64,000 bases of DNA from CAUPWF01 sp964369425 (GTDB lineage Bacteria; Bacillota; Clostridia; Lachnospirales; Lachnospiraceae). The DNA is taken from the NCBI GenBank assembly GCA_964369425.1, contig CAYJGW010000005.1, positions 1 to 64,000 on the forward strand. Reading direction: 5' to 3'. The notes below the pieces were generated by a model. The model was not told the origin of the DNA. It did not search any database and saw nothing but the letters and a program-made list of their open reading frames with translations. A program made the position numbers and the translations under genes. This document shows positions 35,206-43,713 of the stretch, in pieces (the stretch's first letter is position 1; every line of letters starts with the position of its first letter).

Positions 35206-35219
35206 CCGAATCGTTTCGG
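35206..35219. promoter_or_regulatory. LacI-type operator O2 of cluster 1
   Basis: The same 14-base sequence as O1, in the same orientation, 134 bases away and just behind the lacI1 terminator. The pair could support DNA looping by a tetrameric or cooperating LacI1. Confidence 0.8.
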
Positions 35220-35232
35220 TTTAAATCATCTT

Positions 35233-35269
35233 AAAAGAGATGCTATTATTTTACAATAGCATCTCTTTT
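35233..35269 (-). terminator. terminator of lacI1
   Basis: AAAAGAGATGCTATT pairs perfectly with AATAGCATCTCTTTT, ending in TTTTA on the minus strand, 7 bases after the lacI1 stop. It isolates the regulator gene from the operon it controls. Confidence 0.85.
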
Positions 35270-35275
35270 ATCCTC

Positions 35276-36268
35276 CTATACAGTTTCTCTCAACACCAGT
35301 TCACACCCTAATGTTACAATATGAGACTTCGTATCTCCTTCTGCAAATTCCCACAATAATTTTGCAGCCTCGTATCCTTTTGCAAAATCATCCTGACGTA
35401 TTGTGCTTAAAGCTGGCTTTAAATGTTTTGAAAGAGGCAAGTCATCAAATCCTATAACCGCTACATCTTCTGGCACTTTTCTCTCCATATCTTCAAGAGC
35501 CTCTATACATCCCATCGCCATATAGTCACTAGCACAGAAAAACCCGTCAATCTCTGGATGTTCTTCTAACGCACGTAACGTTTCGGTTCTTGCCTTACGT
35601 CTACTGAATTCACCTTTATACGACTCATATGTCTGCAATTCTTTTTTTGCTAATGCAATCTTATACCCTGACTCTCTTTCAATGCTAACCGTAGCATGGG
35701 AAGTTCCATTTATCATTGCAATATTTGATTTTCCAGACTTTATCATTGCCTCCACTGCTTGAGTAGCATAAAGCATATTATTAGTGACAACACAACCATT
35801 ATTGCCTTCATCTATCGGTATATCAATGAATACGCAACTAATATTGCTTTCAATTAACTCCGCCAATCTTTTATCATCATATTCAAATCCTGTCAAAATT
35901 GCTTTACTAATTCCCTTATTTCTAAAATACTCAACGTAAGACGAAACATCATCTTGAATAATGTATACAGTCAATTCATACTGTTTCTCATTAACCAACT
36001 TATTCACTCCACATAATATCTTATAGATAGGATTATAATCTGAAACACTATCTTCATTCTCAAAACCTTTTACAACTACAGCCATCTCGTTTTTTACCTT
36101 CATGACCAATTTCTGTGCCATAGTATTTTTTATATATCCCATATCATTTGCAATTTTCCGTATTCTCGCTTTCGTCTCTTCACTAACATCATCGTGATTA
36201 TTCAATGCCCTTGATACTTGGGTAACTGACATATTCGCTTCTCGTGCTACGTCTTTTAGAGTAATCAT
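35276..36268 (-). CDS. LacI-family repressor (LacI1), probable regulator of cluster 1
   Basis: A 330-residue LacI/GalR regulator: N-terminal helix-turn-helix (TLKDVAREANMSVTQVSRALNN), hinge region, and a periplasmic-binding-like effector domain ending with VIGFDDLPLSKHLKPALSTIRQD and CELVLRETV. It sits directly upstream of the cluster 1 promoter, which has two identical LacI-type operators, so it most likely represses that operon until its sugar is present. The ATG at 36268 is followed by the typical ITLKDVA start and has GAGGTG upstream. Confidence 0.94.
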   Translation of the reverse strand: MITLKDVAREANMSVTQVSRALNNHDDVSEETKARIRKIANDMGYIKNTMAQKLVMKVKNEMAVVVKGFENEDSVSDYNPIYKILCGVNKLVNEKQYELTVYIIQDDVSSYVEYFRNKGISKAILTGFEYDDKRLAELIESNISCVFIDIPIDEGNNGCVVTNNMLYATQAVEAMIKSGKSNIAMINGTSHATVSIERESGYKIALAKKELQTYESYKGEFSRRKARTETLRALEEHPEIDGFFCASDYMAMGCIEALEDMERKVPEDVAVIGFDDLPLSKHLKPALSTIRQDDFAKGYEAAKLLWEFAEGDTKSHIVTLGCELVLRETV

Positions 36269-36350
36269 TTAACTTCACCTCGTTGTTTTTTTATATGTAA
36301 CAGTATAGCATAAAATGATGCTTCGTATTACTCCTTTTTTCACTATCTTC

Positions 36351-36379
36351 TTGATATTTCTGTATTGTTTATGTATAAT
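36351..36379 (+). promoter_or_regulatory. promoter of toxin-antitoxin pair 1
   Basis: TTGATA (36351-36356), 17 bases, TATAAT (36374-36379). The dyad ATAATATTAT overlaps the -10 and may be bound by the antitoxin. Confidence 0.65.
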
Positions 36380-36411
36380 ATTATCATAATAAATCACAAG
36401 GAGGGATTCCC

Positions 36412-36672
36412 ATGACAATTAAACCTTCATCAGCTTTGCGTAACGATTACGATAACATGGTTCAACTTGCAAAAAAAGAACCTGTATATATCACAAGGAA
36501 CGGAGAAGGGGAGATGGTATTTATCTCACAAGAATTATTCGAAGCACGAGAAGCTGAACTTACTCTTCTGGAAAAACTACTCACTGCTGAACGAGAAATG
36601 CTTGCAGGTTCTGCTACATGTACAGTAGATGAAATATCACATGAATTGGAGGACTTATATGATGAAATATAG
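36412..36672 (+). CDS. Phd/YefM-family antitoxin (pair 1)
   Basis: An 86-residue antitoxin: the N-terminal DNA-binding part reads KPSSALRNDYDNMVQLAKKEPVYITRNGEGEMVFI, the classic Phd/YefM signature, and the acidic helical C-terminus would wrap and neutralise the toxin. AAGGAGGG precedes the ATG. It overlaps the toxin gene by 14 bases, so the two are translationally coupled. Closely related in sequence to the antitoxin at 60765-61031 (shared LRNDY, YIT+NGEG). Confidence 0.92.
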   Translation: MTIKPSSALRNDYDNMVQLAKKEPVYITRNGEGEMVFISQELFEAREAELTLLEKLLTAEREMLAGSATCTVDEISHELEDLYDEI

Positions 36673-36970
36673 CGTTATTATTATGCACACAGCCCGCAAC
36701 CAATTGAGAGATATTGCTACGATATACCGAGCAAAAGTAGGTGTAAAATCTGCAAAACGTATAACTGACAAGCTTTTAAAAAACATAAAATGTCTTGAAC
36801 ACTTCCCAAATTTGGGTGTCGTTCCCAACAGTACAATGCTTGAAAAATTAGGATATCATATGTTAATAGTGGATGATTACTTATGCTTTTACAAGCTAGA
36901 CAAAGATATTGTCTACATCAACCAAATACTTCACAGCAGTGTAGACTACGTAAAGTTTTTACTCAAATAA
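36659..36970 (+). CDS. RelE/ParE-family toxin (pair 1)
   Basis: A 103-residue protein of the RelE/ParE fold: ARNQLRDIATIYRAKVGVKSAKRITDKL (helical hairpin), LEHFPNLGVVP, YHMLIVDDYLCFYKLD and a C-terminal ILHSSVDY strand. The HFPNLG plus central-strand pattern is more ParE-like than RelE. The start is the ATG at 36659 (or the next ATG at 36662), behind GGAGG inside the antitoxin gene. The target, gyrase or ribosome-bound mRNA, cannot be told from sequence. Confidence 0.9.
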   Translation: MMKYSVIIMHTARNQLRDIATIYRAKVGVKSAKRITDKLLKNIKCLEHFPNLGVVPNSTMLEKLGYHMLIVDDYLCFYKLDKDIVYINQILHSSVDYVKFLLK

Positions 36971-37029
36971 GTACAAATGCAAGAAAACTCCAATCCCATT
37001 CAGATTTGAAGTCTTCTTTCCTTAACCCT

Positions 37030-37983
37030 TTATGTTGTTGTTCCCTCAATCAATTCAACATTTAATATATACCTTTTTTCTGTCTTTACTTTCCTCACCA
37101 CATCAATAATCTTGTTTGCACTTAATTTCCCCAACTCATCCATCGGTTGTTTTATCGTTGTTAATATAAAGTCTTGTGGAAAATTTGGTTCAAATCCGTC
37201 ATATCCTGCAATTTTTATATCTTCTGGCACCCTATAGCCGCACTGCTTTACTTTCCTAATACACTTAAATGCTAGAAAATCTGTGATTCCAAATATTCCA
37301 TCTATATCGTTCAAGTTTGATTCTAATCTATGAAATAATTCTTCCTCTTCATTTGTATCTATAATCAGTGGGGTGTATCCAGCCTTTGTTGCATAATCTA
37401 CAAAACCAAGCTTCCTCTTTAATACCTCTGAATCTACCTCTGGGAAATCGCCAATAAATGCAAGCTTTTTACATCCTTTTTCTATCAAATGTTCTGCAAT
37501 CATCTCTCCCCCATGATAATTATCTGAAGAAATATATACAAGTTCGTTAGATAAATGACGATCTATCGTTACAATTGGTAGATTACCTTTTAAGTCTTGA
37601 TCTATATCGCTATTAGTAATAAAGATAATCCCATCTATTCGATTTTCATTCAGCATATTAATGTACTCTAACTCTTTTGTTTTCTCAAAGCTTGAATTAC
37701 ACAACATTAGCTTGAATCCATTCTGATTCAACTCTTGTTCTATATAATAGGCCAATTTACAAAATAGTGGGTGGTCAATTGTTGGAAGTACCAATGCAAT
37801 CGTATTGGTTAGGCTTGACACCAAGCTTTTTGCTGCTACATTAGGCACGTAATTAAGTTCAGCAATTGCGGATTCAACTTTAACTCGAGTTTCTGGAGAG
37901 ACATACCCAGAACTATTAAACACTCTTGATACTGTTCCAACTCCTACACCTGCAAGTTTCGCCACTTCTGTTATTGAACTCAT
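37030..37983 (-). CDS. LacI-family repressor (LacI2), probable regulator of cluster 2
   Basis: A 317-residue LacI/GalR regulator: SSITEVAKLAGVGVGTVSRVFNSSGYVSP is the DNA-binding domain, followed by an effector domain (IDGIIFITNSD, ISSDNYHGGEM, IAGYDGFEPN). AGGAG precedes the ATG at 37983 by 8 bases; a GTG and ATG just upstream overlap that RBS. It is the last gene after GH63-like and GH3 genes, 58 bases from the GH63-like stop, so it is probably co-transcribed and regulates cluster 2 through the repeated TGGAAACCTTTCCA boxes at 45032-45077. Confidence 0.93.
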   Translation of the reverse strand: MSSITEVAKLAGVGVGTVSRVFNSSGYVSPETRVKVESAIAELNYVPNVAAKSLVSSLTNTIALVLPTIDHPLFCKLAYYIEQELNQNGFKLMLCNSSFEKTKELEYINMLNENRIDGIIFITNSDIDQDLKGNLPIVTIDRHLSNELVYISSDNYHGGEMIAEHLIEKGCKKLAFIGDFPEVDSEVLKRKLGFVDYATKAGYTPLIIDTNEEEELFHRLESNLNDIDGIFGITDFLAFKCIRKVKQCGYRVPEDIKIAGYDGFEPNFPQDFILTTIKQPMDELGKLSANKIIDVVRKVKTEKRYILNVELIEGTTT

Positions 37984-38041
37984 CTTCATCACTCCTCGTC
38001 ATTTCTTTTCATTTAATCTTAACACACCACCACTTAATGTG

Positions 38042-39556
38042 CTATATAATCTTTTCCTTACCATCCCAACTTATCACTAATCTAGGTTTGTTTTCACCTA
38101 AATAAGTAATGAGAGGTTCTTCATTTTTGCTTTTTCTTTTATTACACTTCAATGATGCAAAATTGTATTTACCAAAAGGTAAGTGTTCAATACCATGTTC
38201 CTCTAGTAGGTTCACATTCCAAATCAATTGTTCTGCCTCATAATCAAAGCGGATTCCTAATACATATTCTATAAAGATGGAAATTGGAGAAAGCCCCGTC
38301 CATCCTACAAAATTTGGTTTAGATGGCTCTCCTCTTTTTGCTTCATTTGGACGATAGTTTTCCCACAAAGTCCCTGTTTCTTTAAATACTCTCACTACAT
38401 GTTCTAAATGTTTACTCCCAATTTCAAAACATAAGTTATCGTATCCATTTTTCTCAAGACCTTTTAGAACCATATAGTTCATAGGTGCCCAAACTCCACC
38501 TCTCCAATAGTTTCCTGTTTCATCAAAGTGTGAATTGCTCTTTGGCATTGTAGGAATGGGATTTGCTGTCATAAATTCCTCTTCATCCCTTAACTGTTCT
38601 ACTAACTTCTCTTTTCTATTCTCTGGCATAATATCTGCAATCAAAGCCCAATATGCTCCTATGCTTTTATTTTTATCTAGTTTTCCGTCTCTATCTGCAT
38701 CATAGTAAAAGCTAGACTCTTCATCCCATAGTTGTGCGTTAATTAGTTCTGTTAAGTCATTTAGTTCTTTCTCGATATCTTTGATGTCAATTACTCCCCC
38801 TAGTATCTTGTGCATTTTGATGAGTTCTTTACAAGATAACACCTGTTGAATGCATACATCCACCCATGTACGGTAATCATGATAGGAGTAGTCATATACT
38901 TCTTTACTGACGCGCATCTGATTGTCCATTCCGCAAGCCCAACCACATGACCAGTAACTTCCATCCTTCCAAGTGCGATGCATTCTAAGCCACCGATGAT
39001 ATGCAAGGATTACTGGGAATACTTGTTCCAACCTCTCCTTATTACGAAATTGACTATAATAAATCATCTCTACCCAAGCAAATAAATTGCCTCCAGTACT
39101 AACTGGATCGAATCTATGATACCTGCACTGCCCTGATTCTTTGTGTAGTTCGCGTCCTATAAATCCATCCAATTCTTGTACATAGTAAAAATTGTTTAAT
39201 GTATTTTGAAAGGAAAAGACATGGTCTGCATACCTTCCAAATAGTGTCATAAATGCACTGTCCCATAAGAAGATATAATCATTGAATGCTGTGTCAATAT
39301 AATTACTTACAAATCCTTCCCCACACTTTTTCAAGTTACCAAACGCAATTTCCCAGGATTTATTATAAGTTTCTATAACACTTTCATGCCCTTCCCAAAA
39401 TGGTTTTGGTAAATCAGCTTTAACATCTTCATATAAGGGAAGTTCTTTCTTTTCTTTCTCCATCATTTTAAATGAATTTTTTAAATTACTCGGAATATAC
39501 ACATCTAGTAGCGGATTTTTATAAAGATTTTCTTTTATAATCGAATCATTTTTCAT
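38042..39556 (-). CDS. GH63/trehalase-like (alpha/alpha)6 glycosidase
   Basis: A 504-residue soluble enzyme with the six-hairpin barrel of the MGH1/GH63/GH37 group: NDYIFLWDSAFMTLFGRY near residue 90 (the WD of the substrate pocket), YNKS, GGVWAPMNYMVLKGL and ETGTLWENYRP, which carries the candidate general-base Glu. Members of the group include mannosylglycerate/glucosylglycerate hydrolases and alpha-glucosidases; the specificity here is unknown. No signal peptide, so it acts in the cytoplasm on sugar imported by cluster 2. It starts 18 bases after the GH3 stop. Confidence 0.8.
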   Translation of the reverse strand: MKNDSIIKENLYKNPLLDVYIPSNLKNSFKMMEKEKKELPLYEDVKADLPKPFWEGHESVIETYNKSWEIAFGNLKKCGEGFVSNYIDTAFNDYIFLWDSAFMTLFGRYADHVFSFQNTLNNFYYVQELDGFIGRELHKESGQCRYHRFDPVSTGGNLFAWVEMIYYSQFRNKERLEQVFPVILAYHRWLRMHRTWKDGSYWSCGWACGMDNQMRVSKEVYDYSYHDYRTWVDVCIQQVLSCKELIKMHKILGGVIDIKDIEKELNDLTELINAQLWDEESSFYYDADRDGKLDKNKSIGAYWALIADIMPENRKEKLVEQLRDEEEFMTANPIPTMPKSNSHFDETGNYWRGGVWAPMNYMVLKGLEKNGYDNLCFEIGSKHLEHVVRVFKETGTLWENYRPNEAKRGEPSKPNFVGWTGLSPISIFIEYVLGIRFDYEAEQLIWNVNLLEEHGIEHLPFGKYNFASLKCNKRKSKNEEPLITYLGENKPRLVISWDGKEKII

Positions 39557-39574
39557 ACTTCTCTTCTCCCTGGC

Positions 39575-41860
39575 TTATTGATACTTATAGTTCATAGACG
39601 CTTCATTAAATGTGTCAATTAGCTTTTCTAGATCTTCTCCTGAAAATACTCCTTTTGTAAATGTTACAAGGGTTTTCAAGGGGAAATCGCAAATTGCATT
39701 AAATGCAAAATCTTCTTCTCTATCTCCTAAATCAAAATCAATTCCAGAATTTTTTTTAAAATACTCAATCCATTCCATGCCAAGTTCATTGGTCGGTTTA
39801 TAAGATACTACTTCATGGAAAGTGGAATTGTTATGGAATGTTATTTTTTCTATAAATGTAGAGATTATTTCTACGCTACAAGTTTGAACAATCTCTCTCG
39901 AAGACTTTCCTATCAAGATATCAAATATCCCACTTTGCACTCTCCAGTCTGCATTTCTAACATCATAATATGCAAAGCTTCTTTTATCAAGAATAAACCT
40001 TACTACCTCTGTCTCTCCTGCTTCAAGTTCTACCTTTGTAAAACCTTTTAATTCTTTGTAAGGACGAATGATGTCTGTTTGTCTATCATGGATATAGAGC
40101 TGTACAATTTCTTTTCCTTTTGTGGAGCCAATATTTTTAACCTCTACTGTCACTTCTATTTCTTCCCTATCTGTATAACATTCTTTATCAACTGAAATAT
40201 TAGAATACTCAAACTGTGTATAACTAAGCCCATGGCCAAACGGAAAGAGTGGCTCTACCTTTTTTGTATCATAATAACGATATCCAACAAAGATTCCTTC
40301 ATTATATTTTACAGAATATGCTTCTCCTGGAAAATCCATAAAGCAAGGAGTGTCTTCTATTTTTTTAGGAAATGTCTCTGCCAACTTCCCACTTGGGTTC
40401 ACTTCTCCATAAAGAATTGCAGCTTGTGCACTTCCTCCTGCACTTCCAAGCAAATAACTTTCTATAATTCCTTGAACTTTATCTACCCAAGTCATAGCTA
40501 CTGGTGCTCCATTGTTAAGAACAACAACCACTTGTTTATTGTATTCTGTTAACATTGTAATTAATTCATTTTGAACTTCTGGTAAGTCTATATGCTTTCT
40601 ATCACTACCTTCTGTTTCATATCGCTCTGAAAGACCTGCAAATACAACAACCTTATCTACATTTCCAGCCTTTTTGCAAATATCCTTTGCTTGTTCTTCA
40701 TTAAAATTTTCATCTAGGATTTCAAATCCTACTTCATACTCTATATGACCAAATGCAATTTTCTTCATTTCTTCTAATGCATTTGTCATAAATAGTGGGT
40801 TAATATAAGAGCTACCTCCACCTTGGAATCTTGGAGTCTGAGCAAATTTACCTACCACTAATATGGATTCTTCTTTCTTAAGTGGCAATACATTCTGCTC
40901 ATTTTTCAAAAGAACAATACTTTCACAAGCCATATCAAATGATAGTTTCTCACTCTTTTCTCTACTGAAAGTGTGTTTCTTTTCTCTTGTTTTCTTTGTC
41001 TTTTCTAACAATTCTAAGATTCTTAAAACACTTTCATCTAGACGTCTTTCATCTATTAATCCATCTTGAATCGCCTTTTCCACCTTCCTATCATTTACAC
41101 CTCCAGAAGATGGCATCTCCAAGTCCATACCTGCCTCTAAGCTTTTCATTCGGTCATTGGTTCCACCCCAGTCTGTGACTACAACACCATTATATCCCCA
41201 TTCATCTCTTAGTACTTCTCTTAACAACTTTTGATTTTCTGCACCAAACTCACCATTTATCCTATTGTAAGCACTCATAACTGTAAATGGTTTTCCCTCT
41301 TTAATAGCAGTCTCAAAACTGGCAAGATAGATTTCTCGTAGACTCCTTTCATCCACTTGCACATCTAATGTCAATCTCCTTGTCTCTTGGTTATTTGCTA
41401 CGAAATGCTTTACAGAAGCTCCAACTCCATTTTCTTGGCATCCTTGGATATAATGTTTCCCCATTTGCGAAGATAAATAAGGATCTTCAGATAGATACTC
41501 AAAATTTCTGCCACATAAGGGAGAACGTTTAATGTTTAGTCCTGGCCCGAGTACAACACTCACATTTTCAGACAAACATTCATCTGCTACGGCACTCGCC
41601 ATTTCTTCAACTAATTCTCTATTCCATGAAGAACCTACCGCACATAGATTCGGATAACAGGTTGCTGGAATACTTGCATTTAGACCTAGGTGATCTGCTT
41701 CTTCTCCTTGTTTTCGCAGCCCATGTGGTCCATCTGTCAACATCATCCCTGGTATATTTAATCGGTCAATTGATTGGGAGTACCAAAAACTTTCTCCAGA
41801 TAGCATACTGCATTTCTCTTTTAGTGTCATTTTTTTTACTATTTTTTCTAATTCTTTCAT
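39575..41860 (-). CDS. GH3 beta-glycosidase
   Basis: A 761-residue GH3 enzyme with a TIM-barrel domain carrying the nucleophile Asp230 in VVVTDWGG, an alpha/beta sandwich (KEESILVVGKFA, KVVVFAGLSERYETEGSDR) and a C-terminal fibronectin III-like domain (VEVKNIGSTKGKEIVQLYI). KHFVANNQE and RSLREIYLASFE match the substrate-binding loops. Length and order are those of beta-glucosidases, though some members act on beta-xylosides. No signal peptide. It follows the second cluster 2 permease after an 84-base gap with a stem-loop. Confidence 0.94.
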   Translation of the reverse strand: MKELEKIVKKMTLKEKCSMLSGESFWYSQSIDRLNIPGMMLTDGPHGLRKQGEEADHLGLNASIPATCYPNLCAVGSSWNRELVEEMASAVADECLSENVSVVLGPGLNIKRSPLCGRNFEYLSEDPYLSSQMGKHYIQGCQENGVGASVKHFVANNQETRRLTLDVQVDERSLREIYLASFETAIKEGKPFTVMSAYNRINGEFGAENQKLLREVLRDEWGYNGVVVTDWGGTNDRMKSLEAGMDLEMPSSGGVNDRKVEKAIQDGLIDERRLDESVLRILELLEKTKKTREKKHTFSREKSEKLSFDMACESIVLLKNEQNVLPLKKEESILVVGKFAQTPRFQGGGSSYINPLFMTNALEEMKKIAFGHIEYEVGFEILDENFNEEQAKDICKKAGNVDKVVVFAGLSERYETEGSDRKHIDLPEVQNELITMLTEYNKQVVVVLNNGAPVAMTWVDKVQGIIESYLLGSAGGSAQAAILYGEVNPSGKLAETFPKKIEDTPCFMDFPGEAYSVKYNEGIFVGYRYYDTKKVEPLFPFGHGLSYTQFEYSNISVDKECYTDREEIEVTVEVKNIGSTKGKEIVQLYIHDRQTDIIRPYKELKGFTKVELEAGETEVVRFILDKRSFAYYDVRNADWRVQSGIFDILIGKSSREIVQTCSVEIISTFIEKITFHNNSTFHEVVSYKPTNELGMEWIEYFKKNSGIDFDLGDREEDFAFNAICDFPLKTLVTFTKGVFSGEDLEKLIDTFNEASMNYKYQ

Positions 41861-41898
41861 CTGTCACCTCGTTATAAACTTGCTATGTTGATAGAACG

Positions 41899-41928
41899 AA
41901 TAACTATGTACATATATACATAGTTATT
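41899..41928 (-). other. AT-rich stem-loop inside cluster 2 operon
   Basis: AATAACTATGTA pairs with TACATAGTTATT around CATATA. No T-run, so not a strong terminator; it may modulate transcription or mRNA stability between the permease genes and GH3. Confidence 0.5.
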
Positions 41929-41944
41929 TGTCAGTAGACGGTTA

Positions 41945-42760
41945 CTACTTGATTGCACCGTCTGTAATGCCTGATACAATATGCCTTTGCATAAATATGT
42001 AGAATATGATTACTGGTAAAATAGATAAAACGAGACCTGCCATTGCTAATCCATATTCTGCTGTATATTGCCCAAAAAACGAATATGTTGTCAGTGGCAA
42101 TGTTCTATAATCATTTACTAATACCAATGATGGTAGTAAGTAATCATTCCACAACCATAATACATTTAGTACAACCAAAGTTGCTGTAATCGGTTTTAAT
42201 TGCGGGAAAATGATTTTCCAAAAAATCACAAACTTTGATGCTCCTTCAATAGAAGCAGCTTCATCTAAAGATACTGATAAAGAGTTGACAAATCCATGAT
42301 AAATGAAAGTACTCAAACTGATACCAAACCCAAGATAAAAATATATCAAAGACCATCTGCTATCTAACATCCCTAATCCACCGTAGATTGATACAAAAGG
42401 AATCATTAGTGCCTGAAAAGGAATCAACATCGTCGCAGTCATAACTAAGTAAATAATAGAGTTCGTTTTTGTTTTAAATCTTGAAAGATAAAACGAGAGC
42501 ATCGATCCAAAAAAACTCAGTACTACTACTCCTATTAAAGTAATAATCATCGAATTTAGCAACGCATCAAAATAATTCATTCTGTCTAATGCCTCAATGT
42601 AATTATCAAGAGCAAATCCTTCTGGTAATGACAATGGATTCTTTAAAATCTCCATTTTCCCTTTTAAACTATTCATCACCAAAAATGCAAATGGGAACAA
42701 AAATAAAACAGCTACCACAATTACTGCTATCATTGATAAAGTTTTTTTAATTATACTCAT
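41945..42760 (-). CDS. CUT1 sugar ABC permease, MalG-like (cluster 2)
   Basis: A 271-residue permease with six hydrophobic helices and the EAA loop EAASIEGASKFVIFWKIIFP near residue 175. The start overlaps the end of the previous permease gene by 4 bases (ATGA), so the pair is translationally coupled. It forms the channel with the 42757-43638 product. Confidence 0.94.
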   Translation of the reverse strand: MSIIKKTLSMIAVIVVAVLFLFPFAFLVMNSLKGKMEILKNPLSLPEGFALDNYIEALDRMNYFDALLNSMIITLIGVVVLSFFGSMLSFYLSRFKTKTNSIIYLVMTATMLIPFQALMIPFVSIYGGLGMLDSRWSLIYFYLGFGISLSTFIYHGFVNSLSVSLDEAASIEGASKFVIFWKIIFPQLKPITATLVVLNVLWLWNDYLLPSLVLVNDYRTLPLTTYSFFGQYTAEYGLAMAGLVLSILPVIIFYIFMQRHIVSGITDGAIK

Positions 42761-43638
42761 GCGTTTGCCTCCATTTTCTTCGTGATTGTCACTTGAACTA
42801 GTGCAACTACTGCTAAAATTACAAATAAGATTACTGCCTTCGCTTGAGCAGGAGCATATTGTTGGTATAAGAACGCATCATTGTAGATATTCATGGTCAA
42901 CAATTCGGTTGCTCTATAAGGTCCCCCTTCTGTAAGCGAAAGGTTTACGTCATACATCATAAATCCATTTTTCAGTGTCATAAATAGACAGATTGTAAAC
43001 GATTGCATCATAAGTGGCATCTTTATCTTAAATAATGTTCTAATTCTTGATGCACCATCTACTTTAGCAGCCTCTAATACATCATTTGAAACGCCTAAGA
43101 TTCCTGCTATATAAATAAGCATCATATAACCTGCTTGTTGCCAAATCGTAACAATAACAATTGCCCAAAACGCCTTATCCGGATCTACTAACCATGACTC
43201 TGTAAACATACCCAATCCAGTTGACTCCCCTATATACACTAATACTCTACTAAAGATAAATTGCCAGATAAATCCGAGTAATACTCCTCCGATTAGATTT
43301 GGAACAAAGAAAATCGAACGGAAAATATTCTTTCCTTTTATCTTAGATGTTACAAGCAGTGCCAGTGAAAATGCCACTACATTCACCAATGTTACCGATA
43401 CAATCACGTATTGAATCGTATTTAAAAATGTTTGAAAGAAATCTGGATCTTTCAATGCTGTAATATAGTTATCTATCCCTACAAACTGAGTCACTTCCAC
43501 TCCGTTCCAATCTGTTAGAGTTGTTCCTAATCCAAGGATAAATGGAATCAATATTACTGTTGTGAGAGCAAACAATGGTATAAAAGCAAACACAAAAAAT
43601 GATTTAATTTTATCTTTTCCATCCTTTAATTCATACAT
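42757..43638 (-). CDS. CUT1 sugar ABC permease, MalF-like (cluster 2)
   Basis: A 293-residue permease with six hydrophobic helices; the EAA loop reads EAAKVDGASRIRTLFKIKMP near residue 190. The periplasmic loop NDAFLYQQYAPAQA follows the typical MalF pattern. Encoded between the binding protein and the second permease. Confidence 0.94.
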   Translation of the reverse strand: MYELKDGKDKIKSFFVFAFIPLFALTTVILIPFILGLGTTLTDWNGVEVTQFVGIDNYITALKDPDFFQTFLNTIQYVIVSVTLVNVVAFSLALLVTSKIKGKNIFRSIFFVPNLIGGVLLGFIWQFIFSRVLVYIGESTGLGMFTESWLVDPDKAFWAIVIVTIWQQAGYMMLIYIAGILGVSNDVLEAAKVDGASRIRTLFKIKMPLMMQSFTICLFMTLKNGFMMYDVNLSLTEGGPYRATELLTMNIYNDAFLYQQYAPAQAKAVILFVILAVVALVQVTITKKMEANA

Positions 43639-43666
43639 CCTTCTACCTCATCTTTCTTGTTATTAT

Positions 43667-43697
43667 AATGCTCCTCGTATTCATATCGAGGAGCATT
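43667..43697 (-). other. intra-operon stem-loop between SBP2 and permease
   Basis: AATGCTCCTCG pairs with CGAGGAGCATT around a 9-base loop. Same position in the operon as the stem-loops at 33747 and 56932; probably a leaky terminator or RNA 3'-end barrier. Confidence 0.7.
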
Positions 43698-43713
43698 TAA
43701 TTTCGCTTAATAT

